Shown here: piece after piece, positions 33,944 to 42,290 of the stretch
Layout: every line of letters starts with the position of its first letter
Position numbering within the stretch: the first letter of the stretch is position 1
NCBI RefSeq assembly: GCF_019977335.1
Contig: NZ_AP024653.1
Coordinates: forward strand, 3,162,001 to 3,226,000
DNA: 64,000 nucleotides
Source of the DNA: Arthrobacter sp. NicSoilB4
GTDB lineage: Bacteria; Actinomycetota; Actinomycetes; Actinomycetales; Micrococcaceae
Direction: 5' to 3'
Made by a program: the position numbers and the translations under genes
Notes under the pieces: generated by a model
What the model saw: only the letters and a program-made list of their open reading frames with translations
Told to the model about the DNA's origin: nothing
Databases searched by the model: none

Positions 33944-35383
33944 CTAGATGGAGTAGCGCTCGTCCTCGTGGTCTCCGGGGTGGTCCTTGACGAGGCCGGC
34001 GGCGAGGGTGTTGCCGTCCAGCGGGTCGATCACCAGGAACGCGCCGGTGCGGCGGTGGTGCAGGTAGTTCTCCAGCGGCAGCGGGGCCGCGAGGCGCAGC
34101 TGGGCGTGGCCGATGTCGTTGAGTTCCAGTGTGGAGGTGGGTTCCAGCTGGAAGGTGGCGAGGTCAAGCTTTCCGGTCACGTTCCGGACCAGGGCTTGGA
34201 CCGTGCGGGTGCCGTGCTTGACCAGCACTTTGGCGCCTTCGCGGAGCGGCTTCGGCGACAGCCAGCACAGCGCGGCATAGACGTCCGCCGAAGCCTCCGG
34301 TGTTCTGCCCCCGGCGGACCCCGCCGCCGCGATCGTGTCACCCCGGGCGACGTCGAACTCGTCCGCGAGCCGCAGCGCGACAGACTGCGGGGCCACGGCC
34401 TCGGTGAGCTCGCGGCCGGCGAAATCAATGCCGGTGACGGTGGTAGTGCGGGGCGCCTGGCCCGGGGTCAGGACGCTGACCTGGTCCCCCACCTTCACGG
34501 AGCCTTCGGTGATCTGGCCCGCGTAGGCGCGGTAGTCGCGGTAGCCTTCGACGTCGAGCCCGCCGGCGACGGCATCGGGCGCCAGTGCGCCCTGCGGGCG
34601 GACGACGAGCTGGACCGGGAAGCGGAAGCTCTCCAGGTGGCTTTCGAGTTCGTCCGCGGCGGGCAGCGTTTCAAGGACTTCGAGCAGGGCCGGGCCGTCG
34701 TACCAGGGTGTGCGGTCCGAGCGGTCCACCACGTTGTCGCCGTCGAGTGCGGACACGGGGATCACCAGCAGATCGGCGACTCCATCCGCGCCTAGTCCAA
34801 GCTCGCGGCCCACTTTCTGCACGTCGGCCTCGATCCCGCGGAACACATCCTCGCTGAACTCGACGAGGTCGATCTTGTTCACGGCAACAATCACGTGCGC
34901 CACGCGCAGCAGCTGCAGCACGGACAGGTGCCGGCGGGTCTGCTCGAGGACACCCTTGCGGGCGTCGATGAGCACGACGACGGCGTCCGCGGTGGACGCG
35001 CCGGTCACCGTGTTCTTGGTGTACTGCACGTGCCCGGGGCAGTCCGCGAGGATGAAGCTGCGGCGGTCCGTGGCGAAGTAGCGGTAGGCGACGTCGATGG
35101 TGATGCCCTGCTCGCGCTCTGCACGCAGGCCGTCAGTGAGCAGCGCGAGGTCGATCGCTTGTGTGCCGGTCGCGCCGGAGCCGCCGAACCCGCGATCCGC
35201 GGAGGTGCGGGCGACGGCGTCGAGCTGGTCCGCGAGGATCGCCTTGGAGTCGTGCAGGAGCCGGCCCACCAGGGTGGACTTGCCGTCGTCGACGGATCCG
35301 GCGGTCGCGAAGCGGAAAAGGGAAGCGGATGCGAGCGCGAGGCCCGCTGCGGCGGCTTCGGGCACAGTAGCAGTGGTGCTCAT
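33944..35383 (-). CDS. cysN: Sulfate adenylyltransferase subunit 1 (GTPase)
   Basis: The GTPase subunit of ATP sulfurylase, which with CysD makes adenosine 5'-phosphosulfate from sulfate and ATP. The 479-residue protein has the EF-Tu-like G domain: P-loop GSVDDGKST (about 29-37), ADCPGHVQYTKN (G3) and NKIDLVEF (G4), then two beta-barrel domains. No fused APS kinase (CysC) is present and the length is that of CysN alone. Its ATG overlaps the cysD stop (TAATG), so the two subunits are co-translated. Confidence 0.95.
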   Translation of the reverse strand: MSTTATVPEAAAAGLALASASLFRFATAGSVDDGKSTLVGRLLHDSKAILADQLDAVARTSADRGFGGSGATGTQAIDLALLTDGLRAEREQGITIDVAYRYFATDRRSFILADCPGHVQYTKNTVTGASTADAVVVLIDARKGVLEQTRRHLSVLQLLRVAHVIVAVNKIDLVEFSEDVFRGIEADVQKVGRELGLGADGVADLLVIPVSALDGDNVVDRSDRTPWYDGPALLEVLETLPAADELESHLESFRFPVQLVVRPQGALAPDAVAGGLDVEGYRDYRAYAGQITEGSVKVGDQVSVLTPGQAPRTTTVTGIDFAGRELTEAVAPQSVALRLADEFDVARGDTIAAAGSAGGRTPEASADVYAALCWLSPKPLREGAKVLVKHGTRTVQALVRNVTGKLDLATFQLEPTSTLELNDIGHAQLRLAAPLPLENYLHHRRTGAFLVIDPLDGNTLAAGLVKDHPGDHEDERYSI

Positions 35384-36468
35384 TAGAAATAGCCGTCCTT
35401 CTTGCGGTCTTCCATGGCGGCCTCGGAGATGCGGTCATCGGCCCGGGTGGCGCCACGTTCGGTGATGGTGGACGCGGCAACTTCGATGACGACGTCGCGC
35501 ACTGTGGCGGCGGCCGATTCGACGGCGCCAGTGCAGGACATGTCGCCGACGGTCCGGTAGCGGACGGTCTTGGTGATGACCTGCTCGTCCTCGCGCGGCT
35601 GCGAGACCTCGCCGACCGCGCGCCACATGCCGTCACGGGCAAAGACCTCGCGGTCGTGGGCGTAGTAGAGCCCCGGCAGTTCGATGCCTTCGCGTTCGAT
35701 GTAGCGCCAGACGTCGAGCTCGGTCCAGTTGCTGATGGGGAACGCCCGAACATGCTGGCCCACGGTGTGCCGGCCGTTGTAGAGGTTCCACAGCTCGGGC
35801 CGCTGGTTGCGGGGGTCCCACTGGCCGAACTCGTCGCGCAGGCTCAGGATCCGTTCCTTGGCCCGGGCCTTGTCCTCGTCACGACGGCCGCCGCCGAAAA
35901 CGGCGTCGAACTTGTTGCGCTGGATTGCGTCCAGCAGCGGCACGGTCTGCAGCGGGTTGCGGGTACCGTCGGCCCGCTCGGCCAGCTCGCCGGAATCGAT
36001 GAACTCCTGGACAGAGCCGACGACGAGCTTGAGCCCCAGCCGCTCCACGGTCCGGTCACGGAACTCAATGACCTCCGGGAAGTTGTGCCCGGTATCCACA
36101 TGCAGCACCGGGAACGGAACCTTGCCGGGCCAGAAAGCCTTCGTGGCCAGGTGCAGCATAACCACAGAATCCTTGCCGCCGGAAAACAGCAGCGCCGGCT
36201 TCTCAAACTCGGCAACCACCTCGCGGATGATGTGGATGGCCTCGGACTCCAACGTGTCCAAAGACGACAGACGGGCTGTCCGCGGAACCGCAGAACTAAG
36301 GCGCCCTGACTGCAGAGCCGGAGCAGCAGATGCCGCCCCGGGAGTGGCATCGGGCCTGCCGTAGCTGGACGGCATGCTGCTTGCAGCATTGCCGTCCAGC
36401 GAAGGGGCGGGGGCGGCATCTGCTGCGGAGGCGTAGCCGGCCGTCGTCGTCGTGCTCAAGTTGCTCAT
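35383..36468 (-). CDS. cysD: Sulfate adenylyltransferase subunit 2, with N-terminal extension
   Basis: The catalytic subunit of ATP sulfurylase. The PP-loop SGGKDS lies at about 96-101, with RLSSLDTLESEAIHIIREV at the domain start (about 66-84) and FGGGRRDEDKARAKER further on. CysD is normally about 300 residues; this one is 361 because of a 65-residue Ala/Ser/Pro-rich N-terminus encoded largely by nested inverted repeats (36324-36425). The ATG at 36468 overlaps the cysH stop (ATGA). A frame start upstream at 36693 is inside cysH and is rejected. Confidence 0.93.
   Translation of the reverse strand: MSNLSTTTTAGYASAADAAPAPSLDGNAASSMPSSYGRPDATPGAASAAPALQSGRLSSAVPRTARLSSLDTLESEAIHIIREVVAEFEKPALLFSGGKDSVVMLHLATKAFWPGKVPFPVLHVDTGHNFPEVIEFRDRTVERLGLKLVVGSVQEFIDSGELAERADGTRNPLQTVPLLDAIQRNKFDAVFGGGRRDEDKARAKERILSLRDEFGQWDPRNQRPELWNLYNGRHTVGQHVRAFPISNWTELDVWRYIEREGIELPGLYYAHDREVFARDGMWRAVGEVSQPREDEQVITKTVRYRTVGDMSCTGAVESAAATVRDVVIEVAASTITERGATRADDRISEAAMEDRKKDGYF
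36324..36425. repeat. Nested inverted repeats in the 5' coding end of cysD
   Basis: Outer arms CAGCAGATGCCGCCCC (36324-36339) and their exact complement (36410-36425), 16 bp. Inner arms 36364-36380 and 36383-36400 pair over 17 bp with one bulged base and a 2-nt loop (core GCTGGACGGC). The element stays in frame and encodes residues of about 15-49 of CysD. Confidence 0.85.
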
Positions 36469-37196
36469 ACGTGTAGTCCGCATTCTGTCTTGTCGGTTCC
36501 TGCCCAGCGTCCGGCGCGGGGGTCGTCGCCGGGCGCTACCTTGCGGGTGCAGGGCTGGCAGCCAATGGACGGGTAGCCCTGTGAAAGCAGCGGGTTGACG
36601 GGGAGAAGGTTGTCGTCCGAGTACTGGACCAGCTGGTCGAAGCTCCAGGCCGCGACCGGGTTGACCTTGACCAGGCCGTTGGCTTCGTCCCACGTGACCA
36701 GCGGGGTGTTGGTGCGGGTGGGCGCCTCGTCGCGGCGGACGCCGGTGAACCAGAGCTCATAACCGGCGAGCGTGCGGCGCAGCGGAGCCACCTTGCGCAG
36801 CGCGCAGCACTGGGCCGGGTCGCGGGCGAAGAGGTCCTTGCCGAGGAGCCGGTCCTGCTGCTCCACGGTGTTCTCCGGCAGCACGTCGACCACGTTCACG
36901 CGCAGGTTCGCGGCGACCTCGTTGCGGGTCGTGTGGGTTTCCGGGAAGTGGTAGCCGGTCTCGAGGAACAGCACATCGACGCCGGGGAGCTGGTCCGCGA
37001 CGAGGGCCGGGAGGACGGCGTCGGCCATGGAGCAGGCGACGGCGACGGCCGGGAGATCGAAGTTGCGCGCCACCCAGGCGATCACCTCGCGGGCCGGTGC
37101 GTCCCAGCCGAGTTCGGCGGCGCCGGACTCGGCGAGGACTTTCAGCTCGTCGTGGGTGCGGAGGACGGGGTCCACCCCCAGCGCGTGCTTGCTCAC
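36465..37196 (-). CDS. cysH: Adenylyl-sulfate (APS) reductase
   Basis: It reduces APS to sulfite and AMP with thioredoxin. The 243-residue protein has the two cysteine pairs that bind a 4Fe-4S cluster in APS-type enzymes, C130-C131 (AQCCALRKV) and C213/C216 (IGCQPCTR), and the nucleophile C239 in the terminal ECGLH. Enteric PAPS reductases lack the cluster cysteines, so this is the APS route. No APS kinase gene is in the block, which agrees. The GTG start overlaps the sir stop (GTGA). Confidence 0.93.
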   Translation of the reverse strand: MSKHALGVDPVLRTHDELKVLAESGAAELGWDAPAREVIAWVARNFDLPAVAVACSMADAVLPALVADQLPGVDVLFLETGYHFPETHTTRNEVAANLRVNVVDVLPENTVEQQDRLLGKDLFARDPAQCCALRKVAPLRRTLAGYELWFTGVRRDEAPTRTNTPLVTWDEANGLVKVNPVAAWSFDQLVQYSDDNLLPVNPLLSQGYPSIGCQPCTRKVAPGDDPRAGRWAGTDKTECGLHV

Positions 37197-38941
37197 TGCA
37201 AATCACCTTCGTCGGCGGCGAAGGCCCACTCTGCGAACGTCTGGCCTTCGGCGTGGTCGGCCACGAATGTCCGGACCACGCGCTCCACGTAGTCGGGCAG
37301 GTCTTCGGCTGTGACCTTGAGGCCGCGGACGGTCCGTCCCAGGCCGGCCTCCTCGCGGCTGTCGGACGCCAGCCCGCCGCCAAGGTGGACCTGGAAACCC
37401 GGGGTGGGGTCGCCGTCGGGCGTTGGCAGCATCATGCCCTTGAGGCCGATGTCCGCGGTCTGGATCCGAGCGCAGGAGTTGGGGCAGCCGTTGATGTGCA
37501 GCGACAGCGCCTGCGGAAGCTGCTTGGACTCGACGAGGTCGGCGAGGCGGCGTTCCAGCTCGGCGACGGCGGTGGCGGCCGTGACCTTGGTTTCGACGAT
37601 GGCGAGCTTGCAGTATTCGATCCCGGTGCAGGCGATGGTGCCGCGGCGAAACACGGACGGCCGGGCGGAGAGGCCCAGTGCGTCGAGTTCGGCGACGAGC
37701 GGTTCCACCTGGTCCTTGGGCACGTCGAGGACAACGAGCTTCTGGTGCGGGGTGGTGCGCAGCCGCTGCGAGCCGCGGGCCTCGAGGATGTCCGCGAGCT
37801 TGACGAGCTGGCTGCCGGAGAGGCGGCCGGCCAGCGGGGTGGCGCCGATGAAGAACCTGCCGTCCTTCTGCTCGTGCACGCCGATGTGGTCGCCAGGGGT
37901 GGAGGGCCTGGGGGCGGCCGGGCCGTCGTCGAGCTTGTAGCCGAGGTATTCGTCCTCGAGGACCTGGCGGAACTTCGCCGGGCCCCAGTCGGCCAGCAGG
38001 AACTTCAGCCGGGCCTTGGTGCGCATGCGCCGGTAGCCGTAGTCGCGGAAGATGCTGGTGACGCCGAGCCAGACGTCGGCTGCCTGGTCCGGGCGGACGA
38101 AGGCGCCGAGCCGCTTGCCCAGCATGGGGTTCGTGGAGAGCGCGCCGCCCACCCAGAGGTCGTAGCCGATGCCCAGCTCGGGGTGGACCAGGCCCACCAG
38201 GGCGACGTCGTTGATCTCGTGGACCACGTCCTGGCTGGGGTGGCCGGTGATGGCGGTCTTGAATTTGCGCGGCAGGTTGGCCAGTTCCGGGTCGCCGATG
38301 AACCGTTCGGCGAGTTCGTGGATCAGCGGCGTCGGGTCGATGATCTCGTCCTTGGCGATGCCGGCGACCGGGGAGCCGAGGATAACGCGGGGGACGTCGC
38401 CGCAGGCTTCCGTGGTGGAGAGGTCCACCGCCTCGAGGCGGCGCCAGATCTCCGGGACGTCCTCAACCCGGATCCAGTGCAGCTGGATGTTCTGGCGGTC
38501 GGTGAGGTCGGCCGAGTCGCGGGCGAAGTCCACGGAAATCTGGCCGATGACGCGCAGCTGCTCGGTGGTGAGGGCGCCGCCGTCGATCCGGACCCGGAGC
38601 ATAAAGTACTTGTCCTCGAGCTCATGCGGCTCCAGCGTGGCGGTCTTGCCGCCGTCGATCCCTGGTTTGCGCTGGGTGTAGAGGCCCCACCAGCGGAAGC
38701 GGCCGTGCAGGTCGGTGCCGTCGATCGAGTCGAAGCCCTGCTTGGAGTAGACGGACTCGATACGCTCGCGGACGTTGAGGCCGTTGTCCTCCTGCTTCCA
38801 GGTTTCGTTGGCGTTCAGCGGGGCGGTGCCGTCCACTTTCCACTGCCCGTGCGGCTTTGCGGCGGGGCGGGAGGTGGGGCGCTTGGTGCGGCCTGGGGCA
38901 GCCTGGTCCGGGGACGCTCCGGCTAGAGCTGTATCAGTCAT
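37193..38941 (-). CDS. sir: Ferredoxin-dependent sulfite reductase (siroheme, 4Fe-4S)
   Basis: It reduces sulfite to sulfide with six electrons from ferredoxin. The 582-residue protein has the siroheme/4Fe-4S cysteines in CTGIEYC (C438, C444) and NGCPNSC (C486, C490), and repeated ferrodoxin-like halves (RFRWWGLYTQRKPG; GRFFIGATPL). The close relative NirA (nitrite) is the main alternative, but the cysH-cysD-cysN context indicates sulfite. TACAGT at 38953-38948 is 6 nt before the ATG with TTGTGA 18 nt above, a leaderless promoter. Confidence 0.92.
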   Translation of the reverse strand: MTDTALAGASPDQAAPGRTKRPTSRPAAKPHGQWKVDGTAPLNANETWKQEDNGLNVRERIESVYSKQGFDSIDGTDLHGRFRWWGLYTQRKPGIDGGKTATLEPHELEDKYFMLRVRIDGGALTTEQLRVIGQISVDFARDSADLTDRQNIQLHWIRVEDVPEIWRRLEAVDLSTTEACGDVPRVILGSPVAGIAKDEIIDPTPLIHELAERFIGDPELANLPRKFKTAITGHPSQDVVHEINDVALVGLVHPELGIGYDLWVGGALSTNPMLGKRLGAFVRPDQAADVWLGVTSIFRDYGYRRMRTKARLKFLLADWGPAKFRQVLEDEYLGYKLDDGPAAPRPSTPGDHIGVHEQKDGRFFIGATPLAGRLSGSQLVKLADILEARGSQRLRTTPHQKLVVLDVPKDQVEPLVAELDALGLSARPSVFRRGTIACTGIEYCKLAIVETKVTAATAVAELERRLADLVESKQLPQALSLHINGCPNSCARIQTADIGLKGMMLPTPDGDPTPGFQVHLGGGLASDSREEAGLGRTVRGLKVTAEDLPDYVERVVRTFVADHAEGQTFAEWAFAADEGDLQ

Positions 38942-38947
38942 GGATCG

Positions 38948-38977
38948 ACTGTAGGGGTGGCCGTGATGCCGTCACAA
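38948..38977 (-). promoter_or_regulatory. sir promoter with overlapping dyad
   Basis: -35 TTGTGA (38977-38972), 18-nt spacer, -10 TACAGT (38953-38948), ATG 7 nt on. A dyad GTGA-N5-TCAC (38963-38975) overlaps the -35, a likely regulator site for the assimilation operon. Confidence 0.5.
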
Positions 38978-38986
38978 AGGGTCGGA

Positions 38987-39006
38987 AACGCGAGGTCACC
39001 TAGGGC
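38987..39006. repeat. Half copy of the palindromic element
   Basis: AACGCGAGGTCACCTAGGGC matches the left arm of copy B. The right arm is lost. It lies between the chelatase and sir genes. Confidence 0.45.
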
Positions 39007-39074
39007 AATAAATCGTCACAAGGCGTCGGCGAGCCTTGAAGTGGCGGGGGCTCGTGTGCATGGTGCGGGGGCGT

Positions 39075-39809
39075 TCATCCGCCCGCTGCAAGGGCGGCGT
39101 CGTAGCGTTCCAGCGCGATTTCGGCGAGCACCGGGGACGGCAGCAGCGGCGCCGTGACGAGGTCCGCGCCGGCCTTGGCGAGCTGGTCGTGGAAGAAGCC
39201 GGGGGCCAGGAGGTAGGCAGCGATAACCACGCGGCCGCCCAGATCGACAGCACCGGCGGACTCCCCCGCCCCGGCGCCCCCGGCGGCTTCCTCGCGGAGC
39301 ATGGCGACGGCTTCGGGAACTGACGGCTTCGCGGACGCGCCGTACGCTGCCACGATCCGGTTGGAGCGCAGGGCGCGGAGCTGGCCTGTAAGTTCCTCGA
39401 CGTTCTGCGCGGCGGTGGGGTCGGAGGAACCGGCAGCGGCGAGGATGACGGCGTCGTTGTCGGTCACGCCGGCCTCCCGCAGCCGCTGGTCCAGGAGCGC
39501 CGCGAGCCGCGGATCGGGCCCCAGCGGCGCCGCGGCCCGGGTGTCCGGCCGGCTCTTGACGGCCCGCGCGATGTCCACTTTCACGTGGTACCCGACGCTG
39601 AGCAGCAAGGGGACGACGACGGCGGTCTCCCCCGCAGGGAGGCCCGCCACCACGGCCGGGAGCTCGGGTTCCTGGACGTCAACGTAGGCCTCGCGGACGT
39701 CGAGGCCCGGCCGCAGCGCCGCGATCCCCGCGCGGAGGGCGTTGACTTCGGCCGCGCCCTCGGTGCTGGACGTGCCGTGGGCGCAGGCGATCAGGATGGG
39801 GCTATTCAT
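39075..39809 (-). CDS. Sirohydrochlorin chelatase, CbiX/SirB type
   Basis: A probable chelatase that inserts ferrous iron into sirohydrochlorin to make siroheme, 244 residues with two CbiX-like halves. The N-terminal metal-site motif LIACAHGTSS (His11) and a second His in LLLSVGYHVKVDIA are visible. It is upstream of sir on the same strand (133-nt gap), complementing CysG. ATG 39809 is chosen; TACGCT at 39822-39817 is 7 nt before it (leaderless). A cobalt chelatase role cannot be excluded, but no cobalamin genes are near. Confidence 0.87.
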   Translation of the reverse strand: MNSPILIACAHGTSSTEGAAEVNALRAGIAALRPGLDVREAYVDVQEPELPAVVAGLPAGETAVVVPLLLSVGYHVKVDIARAVKSRPDTRAAAPLGPDPRLAALLDQRLREAGVTDNDAVILAAAGSSDPTAAQNVEELTGQLRALRSNRIVAAYGASAKPSVPEAVAMLREEAAGGAGAGESAGAVDLGGRVVIAAYLLAPGFFHDQLAKAGADLVTAPLLPSPVLAEIALERYDAALAAGG

Positions 39810-39872
39810 AGCCGTTAGCGTAACCTTGGAGCCGCCCCATCCGCCCCTCAAGAGACACGACCGGGACGCTCC

Positions 39873-40544
39873 ATGACTTTTTCCTTTAGCGCTGTCCTGA
39901 TCTGGCTGGACCTGGCCGGCGTCTTCTTCTTCGCGGTGTCCGGGTCCCTGCTCGCGGCCCGAAAGCAGTTCGACATCATCGGCTCCCTGCTGCTGGCCTC
40001 GGTGGTCAGCCTGGGCGGCGGCGTCATCCGCGACATCATCATCAACGCGGGCCCGCCCACGGCCTTCACCAACCCGGCCTATCTGGCTCCGCCGCTGCTC
40101 GCGGCGGTCCTGGTGTATTTCCTGTTCTCCAGCGTCCAGCGTTACACCTCCCTGCTGGTGCTGTTCGACGCCGGCGGGCTGGCCCTGTTCTGCATCACCG
40201 GTTCCCTCAAGGCACTGGAGGCCGGGATGAATCCGATTGCGGCCGTACTCCTGGGGGTCACGACGGCGGTGGGCGGCGGCCTGCTCCGGGACATCACCGC
40301 CAATGAGGTGCCGCAGCTGTTCGACCCCAAGGATCTCTACGCGCTGCCGGCGTTTGCGGGGGCATTCCTGACCGTGGTGCTGTCCGTCACCGGCACCTTC
40401 AATGCCGTCACCGCGGGCGCCGTGGCCGCCGTCGTTTTCGCCTTCCGGGTCACAGCCTGGCGGCGCAAGTGGTACGTTCCGCTGGCGGTCCGCGGCTGGC
40501 ACCGGCTGGGCCTGGCCACTGGGGATGGCGGCACCAAGGATTAG
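39873..40544 (+). CDS. TRIC-type cation channel (YicG/UPF0126 family)
   Basis: A seven-helix membrane protein of 223 residues made of two homologous UPF0126/TRIC halves. Each half has a Gly-rich kink: SVVSLGGGVIRDIIINAGPP and VTTAVGGGLLRDITANEVP. Prokaryotic members form monovalent-cation channels; the physiological role is unclear. GGGACG is a weak ribosome site. The next gene starts 15 nt after this stop, and its promoter overlaps this gene's 3' end. Confidence 0.85.
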   Translation: MTFSFSAVLIWLDLAGVFFFAVSGSLLAARKQFDIIGSLLLASVVSLGGGVIRDIIINAGPPTAFTNPAYLAPPLLAAVLVYFLFSSVQRYTSLLVLFDAGGLALFCITGSLKALEAGMNPIAAVLLGVTTAVGGGLLRDITANEVPQLFDPKDLYALPAFAGAFLTVVLSVTGTFNAVTAGAVAAVVFAFRVTAWRRKWYVPLAVRGWHRLGLATGDGGTKD

Positions 40545-40558
40545 CTAGGATAAGAACC

Positions 40559-40987
40559 ATGACTGACATGTTCCTCGAGAAGTTCCGCGCGCTTGTTCCG
40601 AAGTATCTCGAAGACGAATGGCAGGAAGAGGATGGCCTCCCGGCCGACGAGTTGGATGCGGCCCTCGCCGAGCACCAGTTCCAGGTGCCGCTGGCCCTGC
40701 GGGAGTTCTACCTCGCGGTTGGCGGCTGCGAGGACATCATGGAGGCGTACCACTACTTCTGGGACCCCGAAGAGCTCGAAGTTGATGACGAAGGCTTCCT
40801 GATGTTCCTCGAGGACGAGGAAGAACAGTTCACGTGGGGTTTCCGGGTCGGCGACCTCAGCGTTCCGGACCCGATCGTGTACCGCCGCAACAACGCCCGC
40901 GGCCAGTGGAAGAGCGAAGAGGGGACGTTCTCCGAGTTCGTCTTCGACATGTTCGAGTGGGCGTTCAACGACGAGGACGAGGACTAA
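40559..40987 (+). CDS. SMI1/KNR4 family protein
   Basis: A very acidic 142-residue protein with the SMI1/KNR4 fold: an ALAEHQFQVPLALREFYLAV helix-loop and YHYFWDPEELEVDDEGFLMF, then repeated Glu/Asp runs. In many bacteria such proteins are immunity factors against toxins, but stand-alone copies are common and no toxin gene is adjacent. ATG 40559 is chosen; TAGGAT at 40546-40551 is 7 nt before it (leaderless). Role unknown. Confidence 0.78.
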   Translation: MTDMFLEKFRALVPKYLEDEWQEEDGLPADELDAALAEHQFQVPLALREFYLAVGGCEDIMEAYHYFWDPEELEVDDEGFLMFLEDEEEQFTWGFRVGDLSVPDPIVYRRNNARGQWKSEEGTFSEFVFDMFEWAFNDEDED

Positions 40988-41096
40988 GCGGTTCTGTCCC
41001 GGCCGCCGGATTCTCCCCATGTTTGGGAGCCTTCACCGGCGTGTCGGGGCGAACCGCCAGAAATCTGCGGCGTCGGAAGTTCGTACCTGGGGAAAT

Positions 41097-41917
41097 TTAG
41101 CGGATGACTCGGCCGCGCAGTACCTGCCACACCTCATCGATGACTTTCTGCGGGTTGTGGACCACGTCCTGGTACCCGTACCGGAGTACTACATAGCCCG
41201 TAAGGGTGCTGGCGTTGTTCCGCCGCCGGTCCTTCTTCACCTGCGCGGGTTCCAGATGTGTGCTTCCGTCGATCTCCACGATCAGGAACCCCTCAAGCAG
41301 GAAGTCCACACGGCCAATCCCCGGCAGCTCCACTTGCGTCTGCGTGTAGATGCCCTGGTCCCTGAACAACAGCCTGGCAACGACTTCAATGGCCGAGTCC
41401 GCCGAGCCATCGACCAGCTCAAGAACCGCGCGGGCGGCACCGTTCCGGTTTCCCGGCAGCCGCTGGCCCAGGTAGTCCAGCGTCGTAGGCCCTGCAGCAG
41501 GGCGCTTTCCACCATCACCGCGGCATCCAACGGGGGCAGGCACCGCAGAGCATGGAGCAAGGTGTCAGTCAGCCCGGCAACGGGACGAGGAAACTCCGGC
41601 GGCACCAAGCTGCCGCGGTGGATTACGACGCCGGCCGCGGCACCGTGCCGGCAAAGGAGATGCAGCCGCTCGGGTGCGTGGAGCCGCCACAGCCCCTGGT
41701 GCGGCGCCGCCGACGCGCAACACAGCAGTCCATTGGCCAATACCGCCGCAACCAGATCTGGAGCTGCGCCCGCCAGTGCCACGATTCCATGGCGCAGCCG
41801 CACGATTTCCCCGGCTGAGACGGCATAACGGATAGTCCGGTCAGAGAAGCCTGCCTGCAACAGCGTCCCCGTCCGGGCCACGGAACCGGCGTATTTCAGG
41901 TAACTTGCGAGGTCCAT
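41097..41917 (-). pseudogene. AbiEi/DUF559-type protein gene with a frameshift
   Basis: Two overlapping frames form one family protein. The first (from ATG 41917) has an N-terminal winged-helix-like part (MDLASYLKYAGSVARTGTLL, then GFSDRTIRYAVSAGEIVRLR) up to MVESALLQGLR. The second supplies the DUF559 nuclease-like end (TTLDYLGQRLPGNRNGAARA; GRVDFLLEGFLIVEIDG; GYVVLRYGYQDVV). Continuing requires a -1 shift near 41485-41500. A single-base deletion, sequencing error or programmed shift are all possible. The intact family joins an AbiEi-like DNA-binding domain to a Vsr-type endonuclease fold. Confidence 0.7.
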
Positions 41918-42183
41918 GCACCCAGCACAGTCCGGTACTCGACGGAACGACAGGCGCCGTGTCGCCTATGTGGAACATTCCGGGGCCTTTTGGGGCAGCG
42001 GTAGGGCGCGCCGCCCAGGTTTCCGGCTTGCATCAGCCCAAACGTGGGGAGACTCCGCCCCAACCCACCCATGCAAAACCTGTGACAACGAATTTACAGA
42101 CCGCCTAGACAGCATGACATTTCTGTCATAAGCTCATTCGTGGGTTCACTAAATGCCTCCGGTGATCCTGATGCGAACGGAGA
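41918..42183. other. Intergenic stretch with no recognised gene
   Basis: No reading frame of convincing codon usage is seen. One palindrome, ATGACA-TTTC-TGTCAT (42114-42129), could be a regulator site. The stretch before it includes an AT-rich part near 42080-42125. Confidence 0.6.
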
Positions 42184-42241
42184 AATGGCCCCGGTTCCGC
42201 ACAACGGACGACTCGAAACGTTGTGAGGAACCGGGGCCATT
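42184..42241. terminator. Long hairpin after the polyprenyl synthase gene
   Basis: Arms 42184-42206 and 42219-42241 pair over 22 of 23 bases (core AATGGCCCCGGTTCC) around a 12-nt loop, about 50 nt past the stop of the polyprenyl synthase gene. No clear U tract. Confidence 0.6.
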
Positions 42242-42290
42242 CCGGTTCAAGACTGGCAGCCCGCCGAAGGTGAACGGCCGAAGGCAAATA

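Noticed and set aside
36469..36693. A longer start for CysD
   Set aside because: The added region lies inside cysH in another frame; ATG 36468 overlaps the cysH stop in a normal coupled way.
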